Below, piece by piece: positions 25,423-32,725 of a stretch of 64,000 bases of DNA. Both the position numbers and the translations under genes were made by a program. Positions within the stretch are counted from its first letter, which is position 1, and each line of letters starts with the position of its first letter. The stretch is from Lachnospiraceae bacterium. Its GTDB lineage: Bacteria > Bacillota > Clostridia > Lachnospirales > Lachnospiraceae. The notes beneath the pieces were generated by a model. That model was given only the letters and a program-made list of their open reading frames with translations, had not been told where the DNA came from and did not search any database. The DNA lies in contig CAJTFX010000014.1 of NCBI GenBank assembly GCA_910575555.1, positions 1 to 64,000 on the forward strand, in the 5' to 3' direction.

Positions 25423-25932
25423 TTACTGAAATTCCCGTGGGGAGTTTTCTCTAAGGAAAAGAGGGGGCGTGACTAATTTTGAATCACATAAAACTTTTTC
25501 ATACCCCCCTGCCTCTCGGAAATGGTAATCAATGAGTGACCTCAACTGTTTTTGTGTTGTCCTCATGCTTATTTTGCTCTTTTGGTATAGAGCCGTTATA
25601 ATGCTATGAGAGGATTGATTGAGCGGTATCAAGTTCATAGGATTCAACCGTTGCTCCCAATCCTCCTCAAGTTCAATGATGTGGTGTACTGGTTCGCATG
25701 TGAGGAGTTCATGACGGACATATAAAGCGTATATGTCCACGTTATCAAAGAGACTGATGATACACTCCCGCATCCGCCTCCATTCCCTTGAAACATAGAA
25801 CTCTGCTGCCCTCTTATCCCTCCGTGTGTTGTTATACACAACATATCTTGACGGTGTCTTTGCCTCACACTCCTCGCACATCTTGAGCGATTGAGGAATC
25901 AGCTTGCCACACCTGCATGACTTCAATAACAT
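25423..25932 (-). CDS. HNH endonuclease
   Basis: A 169-residue protein. An N-terminal CxC-x11-CxxC-like zinc site (CRCGKLIP, CEECEAK), a YVSREWRRMRE block, then the HNH core PVHHIIELEEDWEQRLNPMNLIPLNQSSH. HNH proteins encoded next to terS/terL assist cos cleavage in HK97-like phages. The start is ATG 25932 with GGAGAGGAGTGAGG upstream. Confidence 0.88.
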   Translation of the reverse strand: MLLKSCRCGKLIPQSLKMCEECEAKTPSRYVVYNNTRRDKRAAEFYVSREWRRMRECIISLFDNVDIYALYVRHELLTCEPVHHIIELEEDWEQRLNPMNLIPLNQSSHSIITALYQKSKISMRTTQKQLRSLIDYHFREAGGYEKVLCDSKLVTPPLFLRENSPREFQ

Positions 25933-26044
25933 GCATCCTCACTCCTCTCCGTCCTGCTGCCTCCTGTGCCTTTACAAGAGGCGGGCAATAGACCGCAATC
26001 CTGCACCCTACCGCCCGCATATAACAGGAGGGCGAACAGGCAAG

Positions 26045-26072
26045 AAAAAAGCGACTGCATCTCTGCAATCGC
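26045..26072 (-). terminator. rho-independent terminator before the packaging genes
   Basis: Stem GCGATTGCA/TGCAGTCGC with one mismatch and a short loop (26051-26072), followed on the - strand by six T. It lies between the late regulator gene and HNH-terS, so packaging and structural genes would need a late promoter or antitermination. No other gene is supported in 25933-26123. Confidence 0.75.
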
Positions 26073-26123
26073 CCTCTCAACTGTCCACGTTACCACAATA
26101 CCACATTTAAACCCTCTTGTGTT

Positions 26124-26179
26124 CACCCACTTTTGACCCCCTTTTTCACCCTGTTTTCACCCACTTTTCACCCCGTTTT
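26124..26179. repeat. five tandem 11-bp repeats, CACCCNSTTTT
   Basis: Units start at 26124, 26135 (12 bp, degenerate), 26147, 26158 and 26169: CACCCACTTTT, GACCCCCTTTTT, CACCCTGTTTT, CACCCACTTTT, CACCCCGTTTT. One repeat per helical turn. They lie just after the regulator stop and 190 bp before HNH. Likely a binding array for the late regulator or for the terminase/packaging machinery (inference). Confidence 0.7.
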
Positions 26180-26182
26180 CCC

Positions 26183-26656
26183 TTATTGTTTGTTATTTTG
26201 GTTCAATTCCGCTTTATTTCTTCCTGTATTCTGACATTTGTTTTCTATCGCTTGCGCTCCAAATAGCTTGACCGCCAACCTTGGAATCATAGCTTTACAC
26301 CATTTCTTTGGTGAGTTCTTCCCGCATCCGGTCTCTCTCACGATTTCCTCATATGCCATTCCCTTAACATATACCATTTCAAGAGCCTCGTATTTATACG
26401 CCTCACCTGCTGCCTCCGCATCCTCTTTCAGCGATGCAAGAGCCTTTTTCAAGTGTTCAAACAAGATGACCGTCTCTGCCTTGCACTCTCTGATTGATTG
26501 CAGGAACGCCTTTTCTGCCGATATGTTATATTTGTCTATATCTGGAATCTGTGAGACCTCCGACACCGCATCATTGATATACCGCTCCATTTCACGGTAA
26601 TTCTCAAGATACAGATATGTCTTTCCGATGACCGTCTGTTCTTTTTCCTTTTCCAC
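26183..26656 (-). CDS. late transcription regulator, sigma-like HTH (ArpU/RinA type)
   Basis: A 157-residue protein. N-terminal helical region, then YEALEMVYVKGMAYEEIVRETGCGKNSPKKWCKAMIPRLAVKLFG, which has the layout of a sigma region 4-type helix-turn-helix (residues about 90-135), and a polar tail. Proteins of this type immediately upstream of the packaging genes activate late transcription in Bacillota phages. The 11-bp repeats start 4 bp downstream of its stop. Confidence 0.7.
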   Translation of the reverse strand: MEKEKEQTVIGKTYLYLENYREMERYINDAVSEVSQIPDIDKYNISAEKAFLQSIRECKAETVILFEHLKKALASLKEDAEAAGEAYKYEALEMVYVKGMAYEEIVRETGCGKNSPKKWCKAMIPRLAVKLFGAQAIENKCQNTGRNKAELNQNNKQ

Positions 26657-26679
26657 TCTGATTCCTCCGTTTCTTTCCC

Positions 26680-27249
26680 TTATTCGTCCTTTTCTTCCCG
26701 CAGGATATACTCATTCTGCAGGCGTTGCAATTCTATCAATCCTCTTTTGAACTCCATGTCGTCGCCATTCATGCAAACGTCGAAAAGTTCCTCGTACTTC
26801 TCAAGATTGTCAAATATGAACCTTGCCTCTGCTGCCGTCCGGCTCTCACTGAGGAACATCCCTTTGACCGCCTCTTTCATCGCCTCGCACCGCAATCTTT
26901 CCTCCTCGGATGCCGGGGGCGTGTTTGAAATCATTTTTTTATATGATTTTTCGATTGTATCCGAAATCGGTTGTTTCCATCCGAACCCCATATCGCACAA
27001 CTGAACCTCAATGTCCTCAAATGCGTTTCCCTGTGCGATTCCCGTGATTTTGATTTCCCTGTTGGTTAGGGAAATCAAATCATTATCATACATTTTCATG
27101 AAATATTCAAACATCTTGTCGAAATTCTCTCTTTGCGTGATATGAAACTCCGGTTTCTTGATTCCTGTTTGTGTGAACCTCATTCCGATATATCTTGCCC
27201 CGACCGACTTTGCATTGATAAATAATGCCTTTAATGTGCTTTTATTCAT
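26680..27249 (-). CDS. hypothetical phage protein
   Basis: A 189-residue protein. The start is ATG 27249 behind AAGGAGGCAGTAGGGCA; the frame extends upstream without another site. N-terminal MNKSTLKALFINAKSVGARYIGMRFTQ suggests a small alpha/beta domain; C-terminal half is helical and acidic. Overlaps the ParB fusion gene by 4 bp, so it is translated with it. No family recognised. Confidence 0.65.
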   Translation of the reverse strand: MNKSTLKALFINAKSVGARYIGMRFTQTGIKKPEFHITQRENFDKMFEYFMKMYDNDLISLTNREIKITGIAQGNAFEDIEVQLCDMGFGWKQPISDTIEKSYKKMISNTPPASEEERLRCEAMKEAVKGMFLSESRTAAEARFIFDNLEKYEELFDVCMNGDDMEFKRGLIELQRLQNEYILREEKDE

Positions 27250-28682
27250 TGCCCTACTGCCTCCTTTGTAACCTTGACAACATTGATAATACAATACCCC
27301 TCCTCAAGTGCTGATGTTACTGTATCATCTTCCAAATATGAAACTATCGCCACAAGCATCCGCCCGGTCGCTTTACCCTCTGAAAATTCCTCAATTATGA
27401 TTTCGTCGCCGACCTTATACTCGTCTCTCTTTACAATCATAAAACTTTGTGTTCCGTTCATGATTCTTTCAAATACGTTCCCGGCTGCTCTCATGAATTT
27501 CTTTCCGTTCGGTTGCTGCCCTGCTGCATCACTCGGAATATTATTCATTTTCTCCTCGTCAGCCATTTCCCGGAGTTTCTTTTTCGTTTCCCGGTCAATT
27601 CTGTCCTGCTCCTCGGAATATTTCTGCTCCTCGGTCTTGTACGCCTCCGCCCGGTTCTTGTATTTATCGCATTTCGTGCATGTTCCTGTCTTGACATTGC
27701 AGGTCTCGTATTCGGTGCATGAATAACAGATTGATGTGATTCCCTCCGGATGCGGTGTCTCATAATCTCCGCTCTGGCTCTCCTCATATCCGGATTGTGA
27801 CGACCGCTCCCAATTCTCTCCCTCTGTTTCTAATTCCTCCGGCGTATTCATGCCATAGTTGACTGCTGCCTCCTCATATGACATATATTCCCCCGTGTCA
27901 GATTCCGACACATGCTCCGGTTCTTTGGAATCCTGCTGCCCTGCTGCCTTTTCTCCTTTCATGTTCTTGACATCTTTGTGTGTGATTTCCCCGGTCTCCT
28001 CATAAGCTGCCAACGCCTCCCGCTGCTCCTCCTCGGTCATCCCCGACAATTCATAGGCAGCAGAGAACGTGAGACGCTCTTTGTTCAATTCCTCTTTAAA
28101 TTCCGGAATCAAGTTATTGCTTACGCTCTCAATCTGTGCAACCTTTGTCTTTGACATCCGCAACATGGAGGCGATGACATCCCGCAGCCTCCCGGAGTTC
28201 AAGTCATACCCTTTGATTTGCTTTCCTGCTGCCCGCATCCTCTCAAGAGAGGTCTTGAGACGTTGTTCCTCCTCAATGGTGTCGGCGATGCTCTTTGTCC
28301 GGTATGCGTTCGCACTGATAATCTCGACCTGCTCCTCGTCCGCATCCTGCGGTGTCGTCAGCTTACACGTCGCAATCTCAAATTCTTTATATCCTTTTTT
28401 GACAAGTAATTTGAGAGCCTCCCACCGTCTTTCACCCGCAATGATTCTATACTCGCCAACCTCACACGGTTCATATGCAAGTTCAAGATTCTGTTTCAAC
28501 CCGTGAATGAGGATGTCTCCCGCCAGTTCCTCAATATCCGCCACTTTGTAAAAGTTCATATCATTCCGGTACATCTTGAAAATTGAAATATCCTTTGTCC
28601 GGAATCTCGCTTTTGGAGATTCATCAATCCCCGCTTTGCTGTTTTTATTCAATGCGTCCATGACGCTGAATCCCGTTGCCAT
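27246..28682 (-). CDS. ParB-like protein fused to a zinc finger and a DUF3850-like domain
   Basis: A 478-residue protein. Residues about 25-130 form a ParB N-terminal domain with the CTP/phosphate motif GERRWEA (83-89). About 170-235 is the central HTH region (MLRMSKTKVAQIESVSNNL). After an acidic linker, a Cys cluster (CYSCTEYETCNVKTGTCTKC, about 318-337) looks like a zinc knuckle. The C-terminus (about 400-475: MIVKRDEYKVGDEIIIEEF, ATGRMLVAIVSYL, GYCIINV) resembles DUF3850/ASCH-like folds. Expected to work with the ParA at 30097-30876. The fusion is unusual. Confidence 0.82.
   Translation of the reverse strand: MATGFSVMDALNKNSKAGIDESPKARFRTKDISIFKMYRNDMNFYKVADIEELAGDILIHGLKQNLELAYEPCEVGEYRIIAGERRWEALKLLVKKGYKEFEIATCKLTTPQDADEEQVEIISANAYRTKSIADTIEEEQRLKTSLERMRAAGKQIKGYDLNSGRLRDVIASMLRMSKTKVAQIESVSNNLIPEFKEELNKERLTFSAAYELSGMTEEEQREALAAYEETGEITHKDVKNMKGEKAAGQQDSKEPEHVSESDTGEYMSYEEAAVNYGMNTPEELETEGENWERSSQSGYEESQSGDYETPHPEGITSICYSCTEYETCNVKTGTCTKCDKYKNRAEAYKTEEQKYSEEQDRIDRETKKKLREMADEEKMNNIPSDAAGQQPNGKKFMRAAGNVFERIMNGTQSFMIVKRDEYKVGDEIIIEEFSEGKATGRMLVAIVSYLEDDTVTSALEEGYCIINVVKVTKEAVGQ
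27895..27911. repeat. 17-bp inverted repeat, ParB-gene copy
   Basis: GTGTCAGATTCCGACAC inside the ParB-like gene (codons for SESDT). Arms match at five of six positions. Related to copies at 10028-10044, 18831-18847 and 25387-25403. Confidence 0.5.
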
Positions 28683-28745
28683 GACTATTCCTCCAATCCT
28701 TTGACCGGAAAAGTAATGCCTTTTCCGGAATTTGTATTACTTTAT

Positions 28746-28925
28746 TCATGAATCCTTTCGTTTCATTTCCCGATACTCTTTCGCCATATTTCGGACTTTA
28801 TCAGAAAAACTCCGACCACTGCATCCGTTTATGATTTCAAGCGTCTCCCGGTCAATCTTAATGCTTTTCTGAATGTTTGCTCCCATATGTTCATATGTAC
28901 TTCCGTTATTCTTCCACACATACAC
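28746..28925 (-). CDS. small ribbon-helix-helix-like protein
   Basis: About 59 residues from GTG 28925 (AGGTG upstream); the frame is open further upstream and the start is uncertain. IQKSIKIDRETLEIINGCSG then SFSDKVRNMAKEYREMK fits an Arc/MetJ strand-helix-helix. Lies between the ParB fusion and a conserved hypothetical gene. A DNA-binding role is inferred. Confidence 0.55.
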   Translation of the reverse strand: MYVWKNNGSTYEHMGANIQKSIKIDRETLEIINGCSGRSFSDKVRNMAKEYREMKRKDS

Positions 28926-28935
28926 CCGAATCACC

Positions 28936-29283
28936 TCACCATTCCGTTGAGGCGATTTCATACGGTTCTTTGATGTCCTCGTCTCCCAAAACATCCGCAA
29001 ATGACTGCATTTTATAGATTTCCCCGTCGCTCATTCTTTTTAGGTCGCCAACACCGCCCCGGCAGCACTCGTCATAATCTCCTAACTCTTTGATGTCCTC
29101 CGGAGTAATATCCGTATTGCTCCACATGTGACCGTCCTCCGGCTCTGTAATTTCAAGCTGCTGCAAATCCTCCTCCGTCTCGATGCTGTTCACATTTTTA
29201 TGATACCAATTCAAGAACTCCATGAGGTTGTGTGCCACATACCACGAATAATCATCCACTTTAAATATTTTTAGATTCGCCAT
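28936..29283 (-). CDS. hypothetical phage protein
   Basis: A 115-residue acidic protein starting MANLKIFKVDDYSWYVAHN. Predicted alpha/beta with two acidic helices. The start is behind AGGAGGAAAACGG and overlaps the preceding small Cys-rich gene by 23 bp. No family recognised. Confidence 0.7.
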   Translation of the reverse strand: MANLKIFKVDDYSWYVAHNLMEFLNWYHKNVNSIETEEDLQQLEITEPEDGHMWSNTDITPEDIKELGDYDECCRGGVGDLKRMSDGEIYKMQSFADVLGDEDIKEPYEIASTEW

Positions 29284-29428
29284 CCGTTTTCCTCCTGTTC
29301 ATTTCCTGCTCTGCCTCTTGTGCTATTCTCTGAAAAATACAAAATCCCTTGCATGTGTCCGGCAATATTCCGCACGTTTCACACGTTGGATATAACGACC
29401 CGTCCGGTCTCCTCGGTCTTTTATCCAT
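29261..29428 (-). CDS. 55-residue Cys-rich protein
   Basis: Starts MDKRPRRPDGSLYPTCETCG, then TCKGFC: four Cys in CxxC-x6-CxxxC arrangement suggest a small zinc site, followed by a charged helix. ATG 29428 is behind ACGGAGGTATG. Function unknown. Confidence 0.6.
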   Translation of the reverse strand: MDKRPRRPDGSLYPTCETCGILPDTCKGFCIFQRIAQEAEQEMNRRKTDGESKNI

Positions 29429-29432
29429 TTAT

Positions 29433-29681
29433 TTACATACCTCCGTTCAATGCTTGCACTATTTCACGATATTCCCGTTCTCTCTCGGAGATTTGTGCAT
29501 CCAAAACGTCCAACCGCTTATATAGCTGATTTGTCACCTTGTCGGACACCTTTTCGCCATTTTTTACAAGTATTCCGATGATTCTCACCCGGCTCATACT
29601 GTTCAATTCTGCCAATACCTGCAACTGCGTGTCTCGGTTTTTCGCCTCCCGGTATGACAAGCAAATCTCCCGTTCCGTCAC
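29433..29681 (-). CDS. hypothetical helical phage protein
   Basis: An 82-residue protein with GTG start at 29681 and GGAGG ten bases upstream. A winged-helix-like N-terminal half (EICLSYREAKNRDTQLQVLA, SRVRIIGILVKNG) leads to a coiled-coil C-terminus. Five-base gap to the next gene. No family recognised. Confidence 0.6.
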   Translation of the reverse strand: MTEREICLSYREAKNRDTQLQVLAELNSMSRVRIIGILVKNGEKVSDKVTNQLYKRLDVLDAQISEREREYREIVQALNGGM

Positions 29682-29698
29682 ATTGCATCATCCTCCCT

Positions 29699-30094
29699 TT
29701 ATTCCGTCAATTTCTGCTTTTTGGTTTCCGTCCGCTCGACGTTTATCTCACCTTTGCTATTTTGCGAAATAGAGGCTTTAACGCCCCCTCTAAGGTTCAA
29801 TGTGACCTTTGCCAATCCTCCCGAATAAATCTCCTCGACTGCTGCCCGCAGGATGTTCACAATGCCCTCTCCGATTCTTTTCTCCGGTGCTGCATCCTCT
29901 CCGAAAAGCACAGAAACATTTTTCAATGCTTTTTCTTTCCGCTGCTTTTCTTTCTGATACTCAACCGCCCGGTCACATGTGCATGTCATTGTTGCCAGTT
30001 CCTCCTTTTGCGGGTCTGTCAAATCCACCTCTCCCTCAAACTGAACCATCTGACCGCAAAATCTACACGGTGCAGTCTGCATTATCTTTTTCAT
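29699..30094 (-). CDS. zinc-finger hypothetical protein
   Basis: A 131-residue protein. CRFCGQ at 10-15 and CTC near 38-40 make a probable zinc ribbon; a basic helix (about 45-60) and a C-terminal alpha/beta part follow. The start is 2 bp after the ParA stop in the same operon. Possibly an early DNA-associated protein; not recognised. Confidence 0.62.
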   Translation of the reverse strand: MKKIMQTAPCRFCGQMVQFEGEVDLTDPQKEELATMTCTCDRAVEYQKEKQRKEKALKNVSVLFGEDAAPEKRIGEGIVNILRAAVEEIYSGGLAKVTLNLRGGVKASISQNSKGEINVERTETKKQKLTE

Positions 30095-30096
30095 GC

Positions 30097-30876
30097 TTAT
30101 CCCTCCATTTCCTCAAGCAACTCTTTCACGATGCCCCGATAGTCCTGCGTCACAATCCCGTTCCGGGAGAATTTCGGGAGAACGGTCATCCCGATTGTTG
30201 CCTTTTCGACCACGATTGACCGCCGAACCGGAGTGATAAACATATCAAAACCGGATGCCTCCCGCAACCATTCCTCAAACTCAAGAGAGGTCTTGTTTTT
30301 CTGTCGCATCGTCATTATTCCCTTTATCCGGATTTCCGGATTGAACTCACGGAGATTCTCGACCTGCTCCTCTAAATTGTGGAGAGCCTCGTTTTCGTAC
30401 CCGCCGACCTTGACCGGGGCGATGACAAACGATGCGGATAAAAGAATGTTGATAACGACCATGTCAAGCAACCTCCCGCAGTCACAAATACAATAATCAT
30501 ATGCCTCCGATACCTCCGTCAGCGCATCCCGCAGCCGTGTGACTTGGTTCTCCTCCTGTCTCATGAGCAGGTTCATATCCGTTTTCATGAGATACCCGTT
30601 CGCCGGAATCATGTCAATGTGTGAATACTCCGTCGCCTTAATCAGTTCCGACGTGTGATAATCTCCCCCAACGCACACATGACGCTCAAGCAGTTCACTC
30701 ATTCCTATCCCCTCCGGCTCATAGCATCCGAATGTCTTTGATGTATCGCCCTGCGGGTCTCCGTCAAGCACAAGCACTTTTCTTTCATGTTCCTCGCCCA
30801 AAATATAAGCGATTGAATCGGCGGTCGTCGTTTTGCCGATTCCTCCCTTTGGTGACATCACCGCAATAATTTTCAT
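30097..30876 (-). CDS. phage ParA partition ATPase
   Basis: A 259-residue protein. ATG 30876 is chosen for AGGAGG upstream. Walker A KGGIGKTTT at about 10-18, DGDPQGDTSK, and YCICDCGRLLDMVVINILL as Walker B. ParA-type ATPases segregate low-copy DNA with ParB; the ParB-like fusion lies four genes downstream in the same operon. Different in sequence from the ParA at 303-1124. Confidence 0.88.
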   Translation of the reverse strand: MKIIAVMSPKGGIGKTTTADSIAYILGEEHERKVLVLDGDPQGDTSKTFGCYEPEGIGMSELLERHVCVGGDYHTSELIKATEYSHIDMIPANGYLMKTDMNLLMRQEENQVTRLRDALTEVSEAYDYCICDCGRLLDMVVINILLSASFVIAPVKVGGYENEALHNLEEQVENLREFNPEIRIKGIMTMRQKNKTSLEFEEWLREASGFDMFITPVRRSIVVEKATIGMTVLPKFSRNGIVTQDYRGIVKELLEEMEG

Positions 30877-30905
30877 GATTTCTTTCCTCCTGTCCTCTTG
30901 TTTTC

Positions 30906-31049
30906 TCAATATCCTCTGTCCTGCTGCCCGCATCCGCATCTATACATGTGCATATCCTCACCGACCTTGTAAAGCACGAACGCAAATCCGACGACTGCTG
31001 CCAGTGTTCCAATAATAACCGCTCCCGCAATCATTCCCGCCGTTCTCAT
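30906..31049 (-). CDS. 47-residue single-pass membrane protein
   Basis: Starts MRTAGMIAGAVIIGTLAAVV: one transmembrane helix (about 5-27), then a short tail with CGCG and RGY. ATG 31049 has GGGAGGTGAGGTC just upstream. Function unknown; sits between ParA and a hypothetical gene. Confidence 0.62.
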   Translation of the reverse strand: MRTAGMIAGAVIIGTLAAVVGFAFVLYKVGEDMHMYRCGCGQQDRGY

Positions 31050-31063
31050 GACCTCACCTCCCG

Positions 31064-31366
31064 TCATAGATAAAATGTGTAGTATAAAGACATCTGTAGG
31101 TCACTGAAACTAAATTCCGGCGTTTCCTCCGGCTGCAACGGTTTCATGAGGTTCAGTTCTTCCCACTTCTTATGACGAATCTCCGGAACGGCTCTGAATT
31201 TCTTGACCTCTGCCCTCCGGATGCTCTCATATATCTCATTCCCTCCATGCCCGTGAATCGGAACTAATAACGCCAAAAATCCGACAAATACCTCTTTCCC
31301 GTCCTGGAGAATCCTCAACCTGTCCGCATTTTCAATCGCCTTGACGAAATCCTCCAATTTCATCAT
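31064..31366 (-). CDS. hypothetical phage protein
   Basis: A 100-residue protein: MKLEDFVKAIENADRLRILQDGKEVFVGF then a charged helical part and a hydrophobic aromatic end (MSLYYTFYL). The start overlaps the VRR-NUC stop (ATGA). Strand-rich first half. No family recognised. Confidence 0.65.
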   Translation of the reverse strand: MMKLEDFVKAIENADRLRILQDGKEVFVGFLALLVPIHGHGGNEIYESIRRAEVKKFRAVPEIRHKKWEELNLMKPLQPEETPEFSFSDLQMSLYYTFYL

Positions 31367-31863
31367 GCACCGCCTCCCTTGACCTTGCCATCTTTCAAGA
31401 TGCTATTGTTCGGAAAACTCATGCTCCGGTCTTTGACGCTGATTCCCGCCATCACGCACACCCTTTTGAACTCCTCGCCCTGCATGTTCCCCGGCAGTTT
31501 GCAATATTCCTCAATGACCTTGACCGCCTCCTCCGCTGAATAGCACGTCACAACGAAATGTCCGGCTGCTGCCATATCCGCAAGAAATTCCTTTTGCGTC
31601 GGTTGCTGCCTATTGCTCCCATACTTCATTTCGATGTACAACCCGCAATATATCCCCTTTGGGTACGGGAGGCACAGATCAGACACACCCGCCTTAACAC
31701 CCATTTGTTTGAGTTTCACCGCCTCCTGTTTGTTCCTACTGCCACCGTTCGGAACATGGTGCAGCCACTTCAATTCCGGATAACGATTCATATTCCACCC
31801 CGCCCACTGGACGACATTGATTTGTTCCGTGTCCTCGCTCCTCATTGCATATTTCATATTCAT
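31363..31863 (-). CDS. VRR-NUC domain nuclease
   Basis: A 166-residue protein: VPNGGSRNKQEAVKLKQMGVKAGVSDLCLPYP, then GLYIEMKYGSNRQQPTQKEF. The GVxxGxSDL and (I/L)EMK pair with QxxxL is the VRR-NUC/PD-(D/E)XK nuclease core found in phages, often acting on branched DNA. C-terminal 50 residues extend beyond the usual domain. Fits replication or recombination in the early operon. Confidence 0.85.
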   Translation of the reverse strand: MNMKYAMRSEDTEQINVVQWAGWNMNRYPELKWLHHVPNGGSRNKQEAVKLKQMGVKAGVSDLCLPYPKGIYCGLYIEMKYGSNRQQPTQKEFLADMAAAGHFVVTCYSAEEAVKVIEEYCKLPGNMQGEEFKRVCVMAGISVKDRSMSFPNNSILKDGKVKGGGA

Positions 31864-31997
31864 TTGACCTTATCCTCCTTTTCCGGTATTCCGTCCGCCC
31901 TGCACATGTCGAAATATTCGCAGAACAGGCAGACATGACAGCAATCCTTGACCTTGAACATCCACGACAACCGTTCAAGAATCCGTTTTACATTCAT
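31860..31997 (-). CDS. 45-residue Cys-rich protein
   Basis: MNVKRILERLSWMFKV then CCHVCLFC and DMCRADG. Five Cys and a His suggest a metal site. Both ends overlap neighbours by 4 bp (ATGA at 31994-31997 and 31860-31863), strong evidence of a real, coupled gene. Function unknown. Confidence 0.65.
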   Translation of the reverse strand: MNVKRILERLSWMFKVKDCCHVCLFCEYFDMCRADGIPEKEDKVK

Positions 31998-32725
31998 TCC
32001 CTTAGTTCCTCCTCAATCTCCCGCATCCACCTCATGATGCCCTCGTTATACTCATAGACATATATCCCTTTGCTCCACAAATGCCGTCTCGCCCCGGTCT
32101 CACCGTAGTTATAAGCTGCAAGCGCATCTTGAACCGTTCCGTATTTCTCAATGAGGTCTTTCATGAGACTAATTCCGACACGCACGTTCTGATATGGATT
32201 CATGAGGTCTGTGCAATTCAATTCCTCCATCCGGTCAGCATGGTAAACCTCCATAATCTGCATATATCCGGACGACCCGCCGTCATCGCCGATGCAGTCA
32301 AACCTATACCCGGATTCCCTCTCAATCATCGCCACAATGAGCGGATAACTCACGCCCTCCTGCTTGCACAGGCAATATGTATATATCTGCATGATTTCCG
32401 GGAAATACCCGCCGTTTTCCTCATATCCCGGAGGAATCTCATAAAACACGAACCCCTCCGCCTCATCTCCCCAATCCCTTGACATGCTATCAAAGACGGC
32501 GTATCTGTCCGTCGGTGCTGCCTTGCTGATGCCGGATGTCTCCACCCTCTTTTCTGCCTCAAACCGAACCTCCGTCTCAACAATTTCCGCCCGTTCCTGC
32601 CCCTCCTGCTGCCCCGTATTGCCTTTGACCGCTGCCGTGGCTATGATTGCTACTATAACGACCAAAAACGCAAGAATGAGCCTCCTGCATGTCCTTTTAT
32701 GTCTTTCCCTCCGTCCTCTCGTCAT
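31994..32725 (-). CDS. membrane-anchored lytic transglycosylase (SLT family)
   Basis: A 243-residue protein. Basic N-terminus and a transmembrane helix (about 15-33), a polar linker, then an SLT domain (about 105-240): catalytic Glu135 in AMIERESGYRFD, SSGYMQIM, NVRVGISLM and LAAYNYGETG. Cleaves glycan strands outside the membrane. It is encoded among replication genes, far from the lysis cassette, directly after rep. Confidence 0.87.
   Translation of the reverse strand: MTRGRRERHKRTCRRLILAFLVVIVAIIATAAVKGNTGQQEGQERAEIVETEVRFEAEKRVETSGISKAAPTDRYAVFDSMSRDWGDEAEGFVFYEIPPGYEENGGYFPEIMQIYTYCLCKQEGVSYPLIVAMIERESGYRFDCIGDDGGSSGYMQIMEVYHADRMEELNCTDLMNPYQNVRVGISLMKDLIEKYGTVQDALAAYNYGETGARRHLWSKGIYVYEYNEGIMRWMREIEEELRE

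Noticed and set aside
25923-26126. 67-codon frame upstream of the HNH gene
   Set aside because: It runs through the terminator hairpin, lacks a ribosome binding site and has no recognisable composition; the region is better explained as noncoding control DNA.
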